Source: Hydractinia symbiolongicarpus (Eukaryota; Cnidaria; Hydrozoa; Anthoathecata; Hydractiniidae). From it: a stretch of 64,000 bases of DNA. The stretch spans positions 9,982,001-10,046,000 of the forward strand of contig NC_079884.1 of the NCBI RefSeq assembly GCF_029227915.1. The letters are read 5' to 3'. Numbering within the stretch: the first letter of the stretch is position 1; every line of letters begins with the position of its first letter. Made by a program: the position numbers and the translations under genes. Below the pieces are notes generated by a model. The model saw nothing but the letters and a program-made list of their open reading frames with translations, ran no database searches and was not told where the DNA came from. Of the stretch, positions 45,999-58,205 are shown one piece after another.

Positions 45999-46458
45999 TG
46001 GACGGCTTACCTATAACACAAATGTGAAAATCAGGTAAACTGTGTTGCACATCGACATGAAGCTATTGCGAACTATTTTTCTGAATGAACGCAATCTATT
46101 GTAAAAAAATTGGCTCCAAATCGTGTTTTCAACAATTCTCTGCGAGGTTTTAGATTGCATTTAATATTATATTTTTTTCTGCAATAGGCTTATACATCTC
46201 ACGGGAAATTACTCGGAAGGGCTTACATTAGTGATATAGATATTGATTGCACTTTTTTATCCCTTGCCCAGAGAAATATGCTATTACTGTTGCTTAAATT
46301 TTCGTATTATACATGCCAAATTGTTGCTTACTCACTGCTTGTTGACTATTTATGCAGGAAGATAAAATTCATGTGGTTGCTCACTTATAACTTAACTCAA
46401 TCAGGGTGGATGTTGCTAACAACATGCTTCGTTTTGTGCAGGACTTGAGCCTCTTATT
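45999..46458. other. Upstream region of the deaminase-like gene
   Basis: Reading the minus strand, TGTTATAG precedes GTAAGCCGTCCA and the ATG, so a 5' UTR splice just before the start is possible. No TATA box was recognised, and there is no other gene. Confidence 0.4.
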
Positions 46459-46552
46459 GCCAACCTTGTCGCCAGGATCTTGTGGTCCCTGAGCCGTTAT
46501 TCCACTATCAACTTTATTAACAAAGCAAAGTTTCCTGGGAGCGAGGTTGTCG
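46459..46552. mobile_element. CCAACCTCG-family inverted element
   Basis: GCCAACCTTGTCGCCAGGAT opens and TTCCTGGGAGCGAGGTTGTC closes in inverted orientation, 94 bp in all. Confidence 0.65.
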
Positions 46553-48361
46553 TATTACTTATAACATAGTGCTCACAAAAAAGTGTGTGGTAGGATGACG
46601 CGTCGTTATGCGCTGGATGTAGCGCCTTTCATATACTTACCACGGCGTGATCTCAGCAACCATATTACAGACTAAATACGGTTATTGTTAAGGGAGATGC
46701 GACTATTCTTTATTTGCAATAAGAATTCTTTTAATACCTTATTTACATTACCCACCTGGCTGCAACTCTTTTTACACAGGCGATTTTTTAAATACTACAA
46801 AAGCCTTTCTAGTTTTTATGTTTATGTTTTCAAGTTCCATCATCAAGTGTTTTGTGTGGAAAACTTTGTTTTCTTTAAGCCTTTGGTCGTGATTTCTTGT
46901 GAAATTTTTGGAATGAACCGACACGTGATTTTGATGATACTTGACGCTCTGTTTATTTGCAGAGGGAATTTATTTTTTTATCATATGATAAATATTTAGA
47001 AAACTTTTTAACATCAGCTGACACTAGACATGCTTATTTTGCAATTTTTTGCATAATCTGCTTTCTAGGCATTGTTTAATCTCACTGTACATATTACAAC
47101 AATTGTTTTATTAAAACTGCAAAGTAATGGATATTGGTTGAAACCCATATATTGATACAAGGTATTCAGTTTGCAAAACAATACATAAAATTTTAATGGA
47201 GGTTCAATCGCGAAAGTTCTAAACATGAAGAAAAGAGATACTTAGTCGTGACAGTAACCAACGCAAGTTCATGAAAGCCTCCAGCACCTCACTTAACCAA
47301 TTCAGTACGAACCTCTGGATACAAAAAATACTCCAAAAAAGGGATACTAAAAATTTATTAAATATGTTTTATGTATTAAAAATTGGAAGTTTTATTTGAA
47401 AGAGTATGATCAAAGTAAAATACAGATACGTACCTTTTAAAAATTGTTTACAACACTACGACAAACCACCACTCTGAAAAGTTATCTGTAAGATTTGAAC
47501 GATAAAGTCGTGTTCAATGCTCTTTTATACTAAGATGTGCAAAATTCTTAGAATTACTAACTATGTGCAAAAGCTTGCATAAGCAATGTCTGAATAATTT
47601 CATTTTTAATAGTTACTATGGTGATGTCTCTTTAATAATAGCCGTATTCCGTCTGTCTGTTCGTGAGTCAAAAGCGACTTGTGTTAAACACACACGAAAT
47701 ACAAAAATACGCAGGGACGAGAAACCTGTCGAGCCCCCACTGCACAGGGACGGGTTCCCGCTGGTCCAATCAGGAGCAGAGTTTTATATAAATGACCAAT
47801 CAGAAGCTAAAGCTCTTTAAATTTCTTAGCAACGATTTTTACGTTATTGGTCCGAAATTTGGCAAGCAGATTGAACCAACTCATTGCTGGAGAAAGAAAA
47901 GTTTCTTAACTGTTTGCTTTATTTTTTCTTCTGATACTTCTATTTGTATTCTAACAAGTTTGCAATTTCTTTTAAATTACTTTCGGGTATTTTTTCTATT
48001 TGTTTACATTTTTATTCACCTATACTTTATAGTTAGCTAGCTAGCTAAGCTACTCATTATTCAGCCACCTAAAGCTTTATATTAGTTTTATTTGCCTCTT
48101 ACTGTCATGTTCATATATTAATCTTAAACAAAACCAATTTTAGGATTCTGGCTACCAACGTAGATGTTAGCTAACATTTCTGATTTTTGTATTAACTTTG
48201 CCAATCTGATTTTTACTTGGTTGTGACTGGGGTTAGCTACCTCTAGCTAAAATGTAAAAGTAACCAAATATAGTTGGCTGCAACAGAATTTTTAAGTAAT
48301 CATTTTCATACTAAATGCAATTAAGTAGTTAGCTACCACTTTACTGTACTATAAGTGTCAA
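46553..48361. other. No gene seen; repeats
   Basis: TCTCTTTAATAATAGCCGT, followed by GTCTGTCTG or GTCTGCCTC, occurs at 47629 and again at 48904. It is the inverted form of the dispersed GACAGAC...TATTATATAGA ends. 48030-48340 is rich in TAGCTAGC words, as in the 29617-31528 element. A 104-codon frame at 46685-46999 is hydrophobic low-complexity and not credible. Confidence 0.45.
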
Positions 48362-48736
48362 GAGGGTGCCGATAAGCCACAAACGCCCGCATATATACGG
48401 ACGAGTTCAGGCGACATTTCAAATAAAATTGGCGGTTGTCCCCCGAAACCGCCCGCACTTTCCTGAACACTCTCGGAACATTCCTGAAATGCAATTCCTT
48501 GTAACAAACCATGCGGACGACAGTTGGGAAGAAGGCGCTTGAAGAAAAAGAATTTAAGAACTTCGCTACCAAATAGTAATTTTATTTTAATTTTTATTGT
48601 TTTTTTTTTAATTATATTAGTGTTGTTCGGGCCTATGCAGGTTTTTTCGGGCGAATATTTGAATTTTTTTCAAAACGCCGAACTCGCCCAAAAGCGCCCG
48701 CACTTTTTACGACGTATGCAGCTTATCGGCACCCTC
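48362..48736. mobile_element. 375-bp MITE with perfect 16-bp terminal inverted repeats
   Basis: Starts GAGGGTGCCGATAAGC and ends with its exact complement GCTTATCGGCACCCTC. Subterminal AACGCCCGCA and GTGCGGGCG-type pieces are also inverted. No transposase frame. No obvious target duplication. Confidence 0.88.
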
Positions 48737-49344
48737 GTGGAGTACCTGTGCTATGTGCCTATCCCGTGTTGTTAAACAACGGTCTGTTTCCTATGTTTTT
48801 ATTTAATCTGAAGTAATTTGGAAGGCTATTAAGCTTATACGCATGTTCAACAACAATTACTTGTGGTTTAACCTGGCGTTTCGACGCCGTGTCTGCCGGC
48901 TAGTCTCTTTAATAATAGCCGTCGTTTGTCTGCCTCTGTGCGGACCCCCTGCTGAGTTACAAAGAAACTCGAACATCAAATGCAATATATTTTTATCCAT
49001 TTTGTTGCGACAGGTAAATTTAGAGGACGATATTATATTTTTGTAAGTTCAGGCATAGTAAAGCATAACACAAAAAGGAAATTTTTTGTATATACTTTTT
49101 TCTATATTTCTTTCTAGTAATATAATACTGTACGGATCAGGGAGGGGATAAACAAAGACAACAAACGTGACGACATACAAAAATCTTTTCTTTTTGAATT
49201 TCCGCGCCCGAAGGCGTAGGAAATTCTTTAAAACCATCGTTTTTTTCTTTCGGAGCATTTTTTGAGAAAAAATCGACCCTGGGATTTCACGTTGGTCCGT
49301 CACAGAAGCTCCTTAACTACTGGGAAGTCTAGTATTGACGCTTC
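48737..49344. other. No gene seen; dispersed-repeat pieces
   Basis: 48975-49075 repeats material found at 25622-25672. 49195-49225 has CGCGCCCGAAGGCGTAGG, a GC-rich repeat fragment. Confidence 0.4.
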
Positions 49345-49980
49345 AGGCCAAAATTGGTATTTGTTTTCGACAAAATTCGGCACAGTTAACAAAAAAAGTA
49401 TGCTGAACATAATGGTGACATAATAATTTTGATTTTTGTCACCTAAATGTCATTTTAGGCCAAAATTGGTCCAAAAATTAAAACTACTTTATTTTTAACA
49501 AAATTTGGCACAGTAAACAAATAAAGTATGCTGAACATGATGGTGACATCAAAATTTTGATTTCTTGTTACCTAAATGTCATTTTAGGCCAAAATTGGTC
49601 TAAAAATTAAAACTACTTTATTTTTGACAAATTTTGGCACAATTGACAAAAAAAGTATGGTGAACATGATGGGGACATCAAAATTTTTATTTCTTCTTAC
49701 CTAAATGTCATTTCAGGCCAAAATTGGTCCAAAAATTAAAACTACTTTATTTTTAACAAAATTTGGCAAAGTTAACAAAAAAAGTATGCTGAACATAAGT
49801 GTAACATCAAAATTTTGATTTTTGTCACCTAAATGCCATTTTAGGCCAAAATTGGTCCAAAAATTAAAATCTGCTTTATTTTCGACAAAAATTGACACAG
49901 TTAATAAAAAAGTATGCTGAAAATGATGGTCACATCAAAATTTTGATTTTTTGTCAACTAATGCCGTTTAAGACCATAAA
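49345..49980. repeat. Tandem array, ~129-bp unit, about five copies
   Basis: The phrase AGGCCAAAATTGGT begins at 49345, 49457, 49586, 49715 and 49843, with a last decayed start near 49971. Each unit carries TTTGGCACAGTTAAC, AAAGTATGCTGAACAT, GGTGACAT, TTTTGATTT and CCTAAATGTCATTTTAGG. Copies differ by a few percent. The related inverted, older block is at 5700-6115. Confidence 0.92.
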
Positions 49981-50505
49981 CGTTTCAATCGAAAGACTTT
50001 CAACCATGAATGATAGGCTGTATTTTTTGTTAGCAATTTCTTTTAAAATGTAAGTTTATTATGACACGTTTCGTTTTGTTTGCGTTTGTTGTAAGATATA
50101 ATGTCACTGATGGGCTTTATCTTCAGAGCTTCATGCACCAAACCCCTTCGAATGTTTGGCACAATAACACAACGAATTAGCAGGTTTTCATCAAATATTT
50201 TGGTAGCGCGCGGAAATTCTTAGAGCCCCCAGGGCTTCTTGTTTACTTTGAGATATACTTTATTTAAGAAAAATTACTATCTATCTAGAAGACATATGAA
50301 ACAATAGTAAACTCGAAGTTTCATTTTATTAATGTGCAGAGAGGATTCCATATACCCAAATATACCCAAAAATATATTGTCAAAATTTATTATAGAACAA
50401 AAGAAATTTGAAGAAATATCTTTTCTTTAGTACTGAGTAGTTATAGTAGTTATATATTTAGTAGTAGTTATATATTTTGAATGAAATAATAATTCGCTTT
50501 GTGGC
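49981..50505. other. No gene seen
   Basis: AT-rich; TAGTAGTTATATATTT is repeated near 50437-50476. No coding signal. Confidence 0.5.
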
Positions 50506-50620
50506 CCAACCTCGTTCCAAGCGTCTGTTCTTTCTTTTTTACCTTGGGACAGCGAGACGAACATCGTATCGCCGTCCCTGGATCAGAAAAGACACAAGAT
50601 ACTCTGGGGACGAGGTTGGC
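50506..50620. mobile_element. CCAACCTCG-family inverted element (best copy)
   Basis: CCCAACCTCGTTCCAAGCGT opens and CTCTGGGGACGAGGTTGGCC closes, near-perfect inverted ends. The interior has TTGGGACAGCGAGACG and a GATCAGAAAAGACACAAG piece shared with 12455-12480. Confidence 0.75.
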
Positions 50621-52399
50621 CCTGGCCGTATAAATTGGCTTTCAAATCTTCAACTGTTGTGAATGTTGGCGAATGTTTGAGATTATCGTTTAGAGTTTCA
50701 AACTTCCCTTGAATAACATTTTAAAACATATTTTCTTATTCTTCTGTAAATTTTTCGCTTACCTTTCCAACTTTCAGTTTTTTCGGAGATAGAAAGTTTA
50801 AGCACACCGCCGCCATTTTGTTTTTACCTAGCCCATTTTCGTTTGAGTTTTTATCACATTTACATAGTCTTTCACTGCGAATATTAAAAGATGTTCTTCG
50901 GGAGACTACAGTGCTGTATCCATTTGTCTTTCAACTAGCTAAAAACACATTTCAACTAGATGTAGCTATATAGCCTCCTCAGTTTTTGGGGGAAGTAACA
51001 CCAATCTAACCAACTATCTTTATGTTATAAGAAACAGTTATCAGTTTCGATGAACTGGAAAACAATATGACTGTTGCGTTATTACAGACCAGCTCAAGAA
51101 TGAATTAGCTACTGCTAACTATGGAGATGTATATTATCTTAAACGTCGAAAATGACTTAGTGTATTGTAACAGTCTATGTAATATATTATAGCGGACATG
51201 CTGATGAAATTAAGCCCATTACCTGGTTTTGCAATTAACAATCTCGTTGCGTATGCGCAAAACTTTGCTTCGAGTTGAACCGTTCTAGTCTGCATTATCT
51301 GTGTGTGGGAATTCTTCTTTAAGAGAACAAATTGCTATAATTCCCAAACAAAAGAATTAAACGATGAAACAAAAATGACACATACGGTCTCTTGATCTTG
51401 TCTTGACCTAAAACGGAAAATTTTGGCGTTGGAAAAATTCGGCGAATTTGGCAAAATTCTAAGCCAAATTTATATTAGACCTTACGCCAAACTGATTGTT
51501 TGACAGTTCGTCAGATTAAATCCGCGCCAAATTTGAAGAAATTCGCCAAATTTTTATAGAAAATCCTTATTTAGCAAAAAAAGCATGAAAGGTATAAATA
51601 ATATACAATAGTCTTGCGAACAGTATTGGCGAAAAGAATCTGTCCGATAATTAAAGGTGTCCTTTTTTTGAAAAGTTCATTATTTCCAATCTTTTTATTA
51701 ATATAGTATATATTCGCTTTTCCGGAGGTTATAAGACTGTTGGATTGTTCCAGACAAAAAGAAATAACAAAGAACAGAAGAAGAACTAAATTGTACCAGT
51801 TCTACAATAAATTGCTAGTTTTTACTAAAAATTTATTATAGTAGCAGGGGCGGATCCAGATTTTTTCAAGACTTAGTCAAGACTGAGTCTTCATTTAGCA
51901 GCTGGAGGCTAAATTTTAAGCTTTGCGGGTACAAAAATCGCCGAAAATTGTCTTCCGATTTATCTAGTTATTAATAAAATTGACCAAAAGAAACGCTAAG
52001 CTATAAGAAAATCTCCTAAGAACATTTTTTATAAGAATCAAATCTCCGTCTTACACGTCTTATTTTAGATAGATAAAACCACTAAAATTAACAGGGATTA
52101 ACTATAATAAAGTGAGACAATTGTGAATATATTTCAATATTTATAAACTCGTGCTGTTTCTGCCAATAACAGGCTTCATCAGCATGACTAGGTGAATCAA
52201 ATGATCACACCAGCCATGGACAGCAAAATAAAACACAATAATAACAAAAACAAAAAGAATATGGAAAGATCAGGATAATGAAGATGAAATATACAACATG
52301 TGATATGATACATACACACCTCAACCCATGTATTTGTTCAGATATATTTGTTTATTCATAGGGCTAAACTCAAGTTTCGTTTGAACTTTAAAAGAAGAA
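50621..52399. other. No gene seen; one inverted AT-rich repeat
   Basis: At 51418-51560, AAATTCGGCGAATTTGGCAA and GCCAAATTTGAAGAAATTCG are inverted, a likely MITE remnant. 51845-51900 resembles an interspersed repeat. No credible protein. Confidence 0.45.
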
Positions 52400-53107
52400 T
52401 TAAGAAGGGCTTTTTACTGCTTTTTGCATGCTGAAATAGGAATGCAACTTTCGGTTAAGACAGTTACAACCTGGAAAAAGGGGAACGTAATGATTTGGCT
52501 TGAAGTCTACACCAGACTTAACAATATCTTCATGACAAAATAAAATTTTTAACTGATCTTCATCAGGTAAGATAGATGGGTGTGGCAATATACACTGTGT
52601 AAAGAAAGTTGTAACAAACTGTAACAAGCCGATATGTGGGTAAAATGTGTTAATTTTTCTCTTTATTACTGTTGACAAGGCAAGTATTGATAGAAAAGGA
52701 GACCATGTCTTGGGGGTACAGTTGTTGATTGCTTCTGCTTTAACTGCCTCCTCAGGAGAAAGAGTCATATCACAAACAATATGGGAAAGGGAAAATCTGA
52801 ATAAACTTTTCTCAGATATAAAAATATTTACCATTTGGTTTTTAAAAGCAAATTGAAAACAAAGATGATTGGAATAAAAAGAAGGATGCAAGAAAAGTTC
52901 TATGGATGTCAAGGTTCTCAAAACATCAACAAGAGAATTATCACCTATACCAATGCCAACGATGATGAGCTGTATAGACAGTCTCCTGATGGATTGGATC
53001 TAAAAATAATATATTTTACCATGACCTTTTACTCAACAAACTTTGTTTCCTAATAGCCATTTGAAGAGTTGTTTATTTTCATCACCAACCTTACTCATCC
53101 AAATGTC
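52400..53107 (-). pseudogene. Vertnin/OTU-like domain remnant, frameshifted
   Basis: Minus strand, from 53107: KQELDIWMSKVGDENKQLFK, then after a TTTTAG acceptor SNPSGDCLYSSSSLALV, a frameshift (two extra bases before GGTGATAAT), then DNSLVDVLRTLTSIELFLHP, FSLSHIVCDMTLSPEEAVKA, TPKTWSPFLSILALSTVIK and INTFYP. GDCLY resembles the OTU catalytic start. The later blocks resemble the vertnin-like, OTU-fold proteins common in cnidarian genomes. I place it by memory of the pattern only. The frameshift and the lack of a start point to a dead or mobile-element-derived copy. Confidence 0.5.
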
Positions 53108-53710
53108 AAGTTCTTGCTTCTAATAACAACACAAATATTAATTGAGAAAGAATTCCTCCGCAATGCTGAAAATTCTGTTCAACGCTCATATTACAATAAC
53201 AATACACCTTTACGATAATTCAATTGTACATGCGTTCCTACGGCCCTCCATCGTTCCACAATATCGGAAAAAGGAGGTAAAAATCGTGCTTTTATGAGAG
53301 TTTGTTAGAGACGAAAGCGTGTTTTCTCCAGTTTTTTAACTTCCGTCATATCAATTTCTTTCAAATTTTCAGGAAACGTTAATAATAATAAGATACAGCT
53401 TATGTGTACATTTTATTAAAAACAAAACGCGGCAAGAAAAGTTATCACGAAAAAAAAGTGTTTTCTCCTTAATAAACTCTTATAAAAGTGTGATGTTTAC
53501 CTCCTCTGATCGCAAAATAAGCTGCGATGGAGTGTTATTTTTTCCGAATTATCGTAAAGGTGTATTAGCCCTAGCTATTAGCTAATTAAATCTTTTTGTA
53601 TTTGGTTTTAATAGTCTGTTGTAAAAAACTCTCCCTCAACTAGCTTTTCGTAGCGAATATACTGAAAACCTTTTAAATAAATGCAAGGTGTGTTGGAGAG
53701 TAAAAAACAT

Positions 53711-54237
53711 ACTTCTCACCTTAAAGCAATAATTCCTTTATCTTCACACCTCGCCTCAGATGGAAGGTAAATATCTGGACCTGAATTCCGATGAAGACCT
53801 TTACCAACCAAGGGATAAAAATCCCCAGACAACAAAAATGCTCGAGAATAAACACTTTCTAAAAGTTCTTTTTGCATTTTACGAACAGATTCAAAATTAT
53901 CACACTTCAAATCAGTAAGCACCCGCGCCAACATATCTGCTGTACGGAAAGAATCCAAGCCAAAAGGCGTGAGTCTTTGACTAATCCTGACGGATGGGAG
54001 TTAAAACTATAGCCTAACAGGTTATAAGTAACCAATCAGTCATAATCTGTAAGCTATAATTTGCAACCCTCTCAGTCTATATGGTAGTGACGTCACAACT
54101 TTGAGGTCAACATCGCTATAGGCGAATTGGAGAGGGCTGTGAACCATGGCTTTTCGCCGTAAATAAATTACAATCTGATTTTTCAACGCCCTCCGTTTGC
54201 AACACCTGGATCGTCGACATCTTCGCTTGGCTAACAT
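53711..54237 (-). CDS. Candidate minus-strand exons, unknown
   Basis: An 80-codon frame at 53716-53958 (TADMLARVLTDLKC, SGDFYPLVGKGLHRNSGPDI, YLPSEA) ends at a GTGAGAAG donor. A second frame at 54040-54237 begins MLAKRRCRRSRCCKRRALKN. They lie upstream of the vertnin-like remnant on the same strand and may belong to it. No family recognised. Confidence 0.3.
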
Positions 54238-54984
54238 TTTTCGTCAAATTTACACTTAGTCACGCGACTTATCTGACTAATCCTGGATCCGCACCTGAGT
54301 AGCAGTCTACTAGTATTTTTTTTGTTCGTTATTTCTTTTATAAGAGCTGTTGCATCCTTTTCTGCAGATGTCCGTCAGTTAAAAAGAAGAAAGTTTAAAA
54401 ATATCCATGTTGTTTAGAAAAATATTTCTTTTCCTATGAGACTTTGAACAGCCTATGCTGGTGTAATGAAACCTGTCCGTTAAGGTGGCCTCTGGAGAGT
54501 CTGTTATTTAGTAAAGAGATACTGTAGATGCAGCGCTGCTTTATTTACTTTTTTGTTTATTTGTATTTTTGTTTGTCTTGTTTTTTGTTTTGTTTTTGTT
54601 TTTCAACGCATCAAAATAAATAAATTATTTTTGTTATTCGCCAAATCATGGCCAAATCAAGCCAACATTTCTCTTCTGGAGGTATCTTCAATCAAAAGCT
54701 TTATTTAAAGCTTTATTTTTTTGATCAGTTGTTTCAATAAACGTCCTTTCTAACAGTCGACCTTTTCTAATAAAAACCTTGCCTATAGAGGGCGTTAATT
54801 TGAAACATAATACACATAATCAATTTCATTCATTAGTAATTCGTAAAATCCTAAGTAGAACATTGGAAAAAGATATAGTCGATTCTGCATAAACTTTTCA
54901 ATATAATTGACGATAACGATATTGTTCCTTTAAATGACATTTTCATGAAATGACAACTGTTACATCTTTTTTTTTGCTGATGCT

Positions 54985-55290
54985 CTGCATCTCATAAAAA
55001 CATCACGAAATTGTCTCTCAAATTTTGGTTCTGGTCGAGCTATATGTGGAATAGTGGTTTGTATATTCTTTGGAGTCATGTTACACAACTCTATCATGAA
55101 GACCTAGAAAGTGGCTTAAAGTTAGTTCACAAGTTGACAAATGATCATGTCCAACTGACACCTTTTTCTGTAATGAAAATTCGTCTTGCCGCTCAAGTCC
55201 TTAGTGAAACTGTTGGTAGTGTTTTGAATTAATTCGGTCCACCTGAAGCAGCTGGTCTTTTTTCTCACGTTCATTTTGTTTTTTATTTCT
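54985..55290 (+). pseudogene. P-element/THAP9-like transposase fragment
   Basis: Reads LWSHVTQLYHEDLESGLKLV, HKLTNDHVQLTPFSVMKIRL and AAQVLSETVGSVLN, then a stop, then FGPPEAAGLFSH. The KLT..H...F..M...LAAQVLS...A sequence with a following GP.EA is characteristic of P-type transposases. An in-frame TAA and the absence of the rest make it dead. Confidence 0.75.
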
Positions 55291-56332
55291 GATTAAATTT
55301 ATATTTACGTTTGCACATACATTTAGTATTTAAACCTTTCAGCATTAAGAACCATTGTAATTTATGGATGCCCCAAATGTATGTCAATTAATAATAATGA
55401 TAAAAATAATAACCATAAATGTGAAGAATAGTATTATAATAACAAGGTAGTTTAAACAGCTAAATAGTTTTAAAGTTAGAACGATGGTAAAATAGTCCCT
55501 TTTAGCGCGCCATAGTCTGTTGTTCTATTCGGTATTCAAAAAAATGCCTACGTAGCATTTTATTTCTATTTGAACACTATGTACAACAAATCACAGAAAG
55601 TACATATGCAAACAAATTGTGTAAGAATTGCTATTTATAACAGATGGACTTACGAAATCTGTTGGCAAAGTGAATAGACATTGAAAAGCGTGTTACGCGC
55701 CTTACCTGGTCAAATAAGGACCTCTGTTAATAAACACTTTGTGTCAATTAACTGACAGTTGAAGAAAAAAATGTTGTGGTCCCTCTACCAAGGAAAACTT
55801 TTTATATAGTACTTTATCGGTAAAAAAAGTCGGCAAAAAAATTAATCAGCAAAAACAAAAAGTTGGCAAAAATACTAGTCACTTGGACAAAACTTAGTTA
55901 CTTTTTGCCGACTAAATTTTTGTTTTTTGTCACTTTTTGGTAACTGAATCTTTGAATTTAGTCACTAATAAAGAATAATTGCATAAAACTGATAAAAAAT
56001 AGCAACAAGGAAGAAAAAACGGCTGATCTGTCAAACGGCTTACAAATGGACATAGGTCTTGGGATTTTAGGTTTTTTGGTTAGATTTAAATTCTCAAACA
56101 GTGAAGATTCTTGCTAAAACCAGATGATTATTTTCTCGATTTCCTGAACCTTTGTGGGCAATCAACGGGATTATTCCATAATGCAGACATCGCAAAAACT
56201 GCGACCAAGACATTTTTAACGCTCCTCACATCTGCCTATGCATAACTCTTGCTCCTTCTCGGCTGAGAAACATTCGCCGGGCGATGTTGCTTTTCCATTT
56301 CAACAGAACAGGCCATGTTTAAAAAGAAATAT
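55291..56332. other. No gene seen
   Basis: 55820-55950 contains AAAAAGTCGGCAAAAAAATT and TTTTTGCCGACTAAATTTTT, inverted, another small foldback. No coding frame. Confidence 0.5.
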
Positions 56333-57860
56333 AGTCGACGCTCGTTATCTCGAAACTGTGAAGGGCCCAGCGAAAATGTTCGGGTGGTCGAATGTTTAAG
56401 ATAGCGAGTGTTTGAGGTAACGGAAGCAAGTGGTGTGAAAGTTCAAGATGGTGAAAGTTTTGAAATTAATTATAAAAATTAATATAAATTTAAAAGGTCG
56501 CGGTATTTATAACCCAAAGAGATTTTTCTCGGCATCAAACAAGTAAAAAAAAGTTTATTTGAAACATTTACATTTATCGAAGTCGTAGTAAATTAGATAC
56601 ATAGTATTTTTTATAAATCCCTGTTTACATCATTTTTTCAGCTGGTCTGCTGTTTGGCATCCAATTTCCCTTTTACAAACAAAGGTTCGAAGCGCTGTGG
56701 AAGCTGACGCATTTCATCACCAATTGCATTGAAGAGACGTACGATCTTTATTTGAAATGCCTTTCAAAGTCCTTTAAAGCCCGACAATTTCGAACTACGA
56801 TTTTCACAGCTTACTTTCTTTAGACTGCCATGTTGAAAGAACAAAATAAACAAAGTGACCTTCATTAATTTTTAAAATGGAACGATTTTCGTTCTATTAT
56901 TTAACAGCAACTCGAACGAAACTTCGAGATAACGAGCGAAACGCAGTTCAAGAAATCAAAAAATTGATTCGAAATTGAAAGTTCGAAATAACGGAGTTCG
57001 AGATGACGAGCTTTTTTTAGCCTAGAGTTGCTTAACCCTATTCGGTCCGGGGTTTTTCGAACATACTATGACCGGGGGGGGGGGGGGGGGGGCGGATTCC
57101 GCCCCCCCTCAATAACTTTTCATAGGGTTGTTCAAATTGAATCAAACTTGGCACACTTATAGTACGTCATAAAAGGAACAAAATGGCGCCAAAAAAAATT
57201 TGCTTACGTCAGCACATTTTCTGTGACGTCATCAAAAGCTTGAAAATTGTTAAAAATGCCACTTTCTGCTTAAAATATAATTACTTTTGTTCTAGAGCGA
57301 ATTTTTACATTCTGTTTGAAGTTTCTGAAAGCTAAATAAAAGTTATTTAACATATCTTCCGGTTTTTACATGGATCGGATAAAAAAATTGCCAAAAATTG
57401 CCCGAAAATCCGTTTTTTTCCGATTTTCGGGTAAAATCCGACAAAATCGGGAAATCGGATTAGTCACGTGTTCAAATTATTCCAACTGATTCTTCTTGAT
57501 GAAACAAAGTTGTGTTGCAAGTTTCAAGTTCTCAGGATAATCCTAACAGGAGTTATTATCTTTTCCCCATTATAAGGATTTCATAGAGATTTTTAGGGAT
57601 AGTTTCCAGTAATGGCCAATATCAAAGCCTCTGAAAGGTATGGGACCTAAAAAATTAGCATGCAGGTGTCTAATAGATAAATGTTGAAACTCAGTAAGTA
57701 TCATAGCCATATAACAAAGCAATCAGGAGTTATTAAAAAAAAACCGTCAGGGGGGGCGGAATCCGCCCCCCCCCCGGACCGAATAGGGTTAAACTGTTCA
57801 AGGGACGGGGAAAAATAGTTCGAGCTAGTGAAAGTTTAAAGTACGTTTCACCGGACAGTA
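56333..57860. mobile_element. Pogo/Tigger-type element, interrupted by a piggyBac-like insertion
   Basis: The left end AGTCGACGCTCGTTATCTCG and the right-side GTTCGAGATGACGAGC (56994-57010) are inverted, typical of pogo-type ends, and internal GAGATAACGAGCG words repeat. At 57793-57860, GTTCAAGGGACGGGG and AGTTCGAGCTAGTG look like continuation after the nested insertion. No transposase frame. Confidence 0.6.
57036..57788. mobile_element. PiggyBac-like non-autonomous element with TTAA target sites
   Basis: Left flank TTAA, then CCCTATTCGGTCCGGGG. Right end CCCCGGACCGAATAGGG, then TTAA. Perfect 17-bp inverted ends starting CCCTA and flanked by TTAA are the hallmark of piggyBac elements. It has subterminal GGCGGATTCCGCC on both sides and a long G run at 57069-57090. 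No transposase. A truncated relative is at 39325-39620. Confidence 0.88.
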
Positions 57861-58205
57861 CGTCCGGTAAAATACTAAAACTTGATATTAATTACATTTC
57901 GGCACAAAAGTAAAGAAAAAAGTATTAAAATACAACCAAAATTGTCTTTCATAAGTTTAAACTGAATTTGTTTACTTGACCATGCCATTCTCAATCGCCA
58001 TTTTTACTGAACTTCGAACGCGGAAAAGGACTGGGTAAAAACAATAATATGCGCTTTTTATGCAATGACGTATTCTTTGGGTTACCCCCGTGTAAGAGAC
58101 TGGCGCGTGCAGAAAGAGAAATAAAGAAAAAAAGTTAATGGTATTCATTTTTTACGTTTATCAATCATGTTTACAAGCAGAAATTAAAACATAATTGGAT
58201 TTCAG
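57861..58205. other. No gene seen
   Basis: 57861-57880 has ACCGGACAGTACGTCCGGT, a perfect short palindrome with 7-bp arms. The rest is AT-rich spacer before the P2X7-domain remnant. Confidence 0.5.

Noticed and set aside
46685-46999. 104-codon plus-strand frame
   Set aside because: Phe/Leu/Ile-rich translation of T-rich DNA, no domain, no splice or promoter context.
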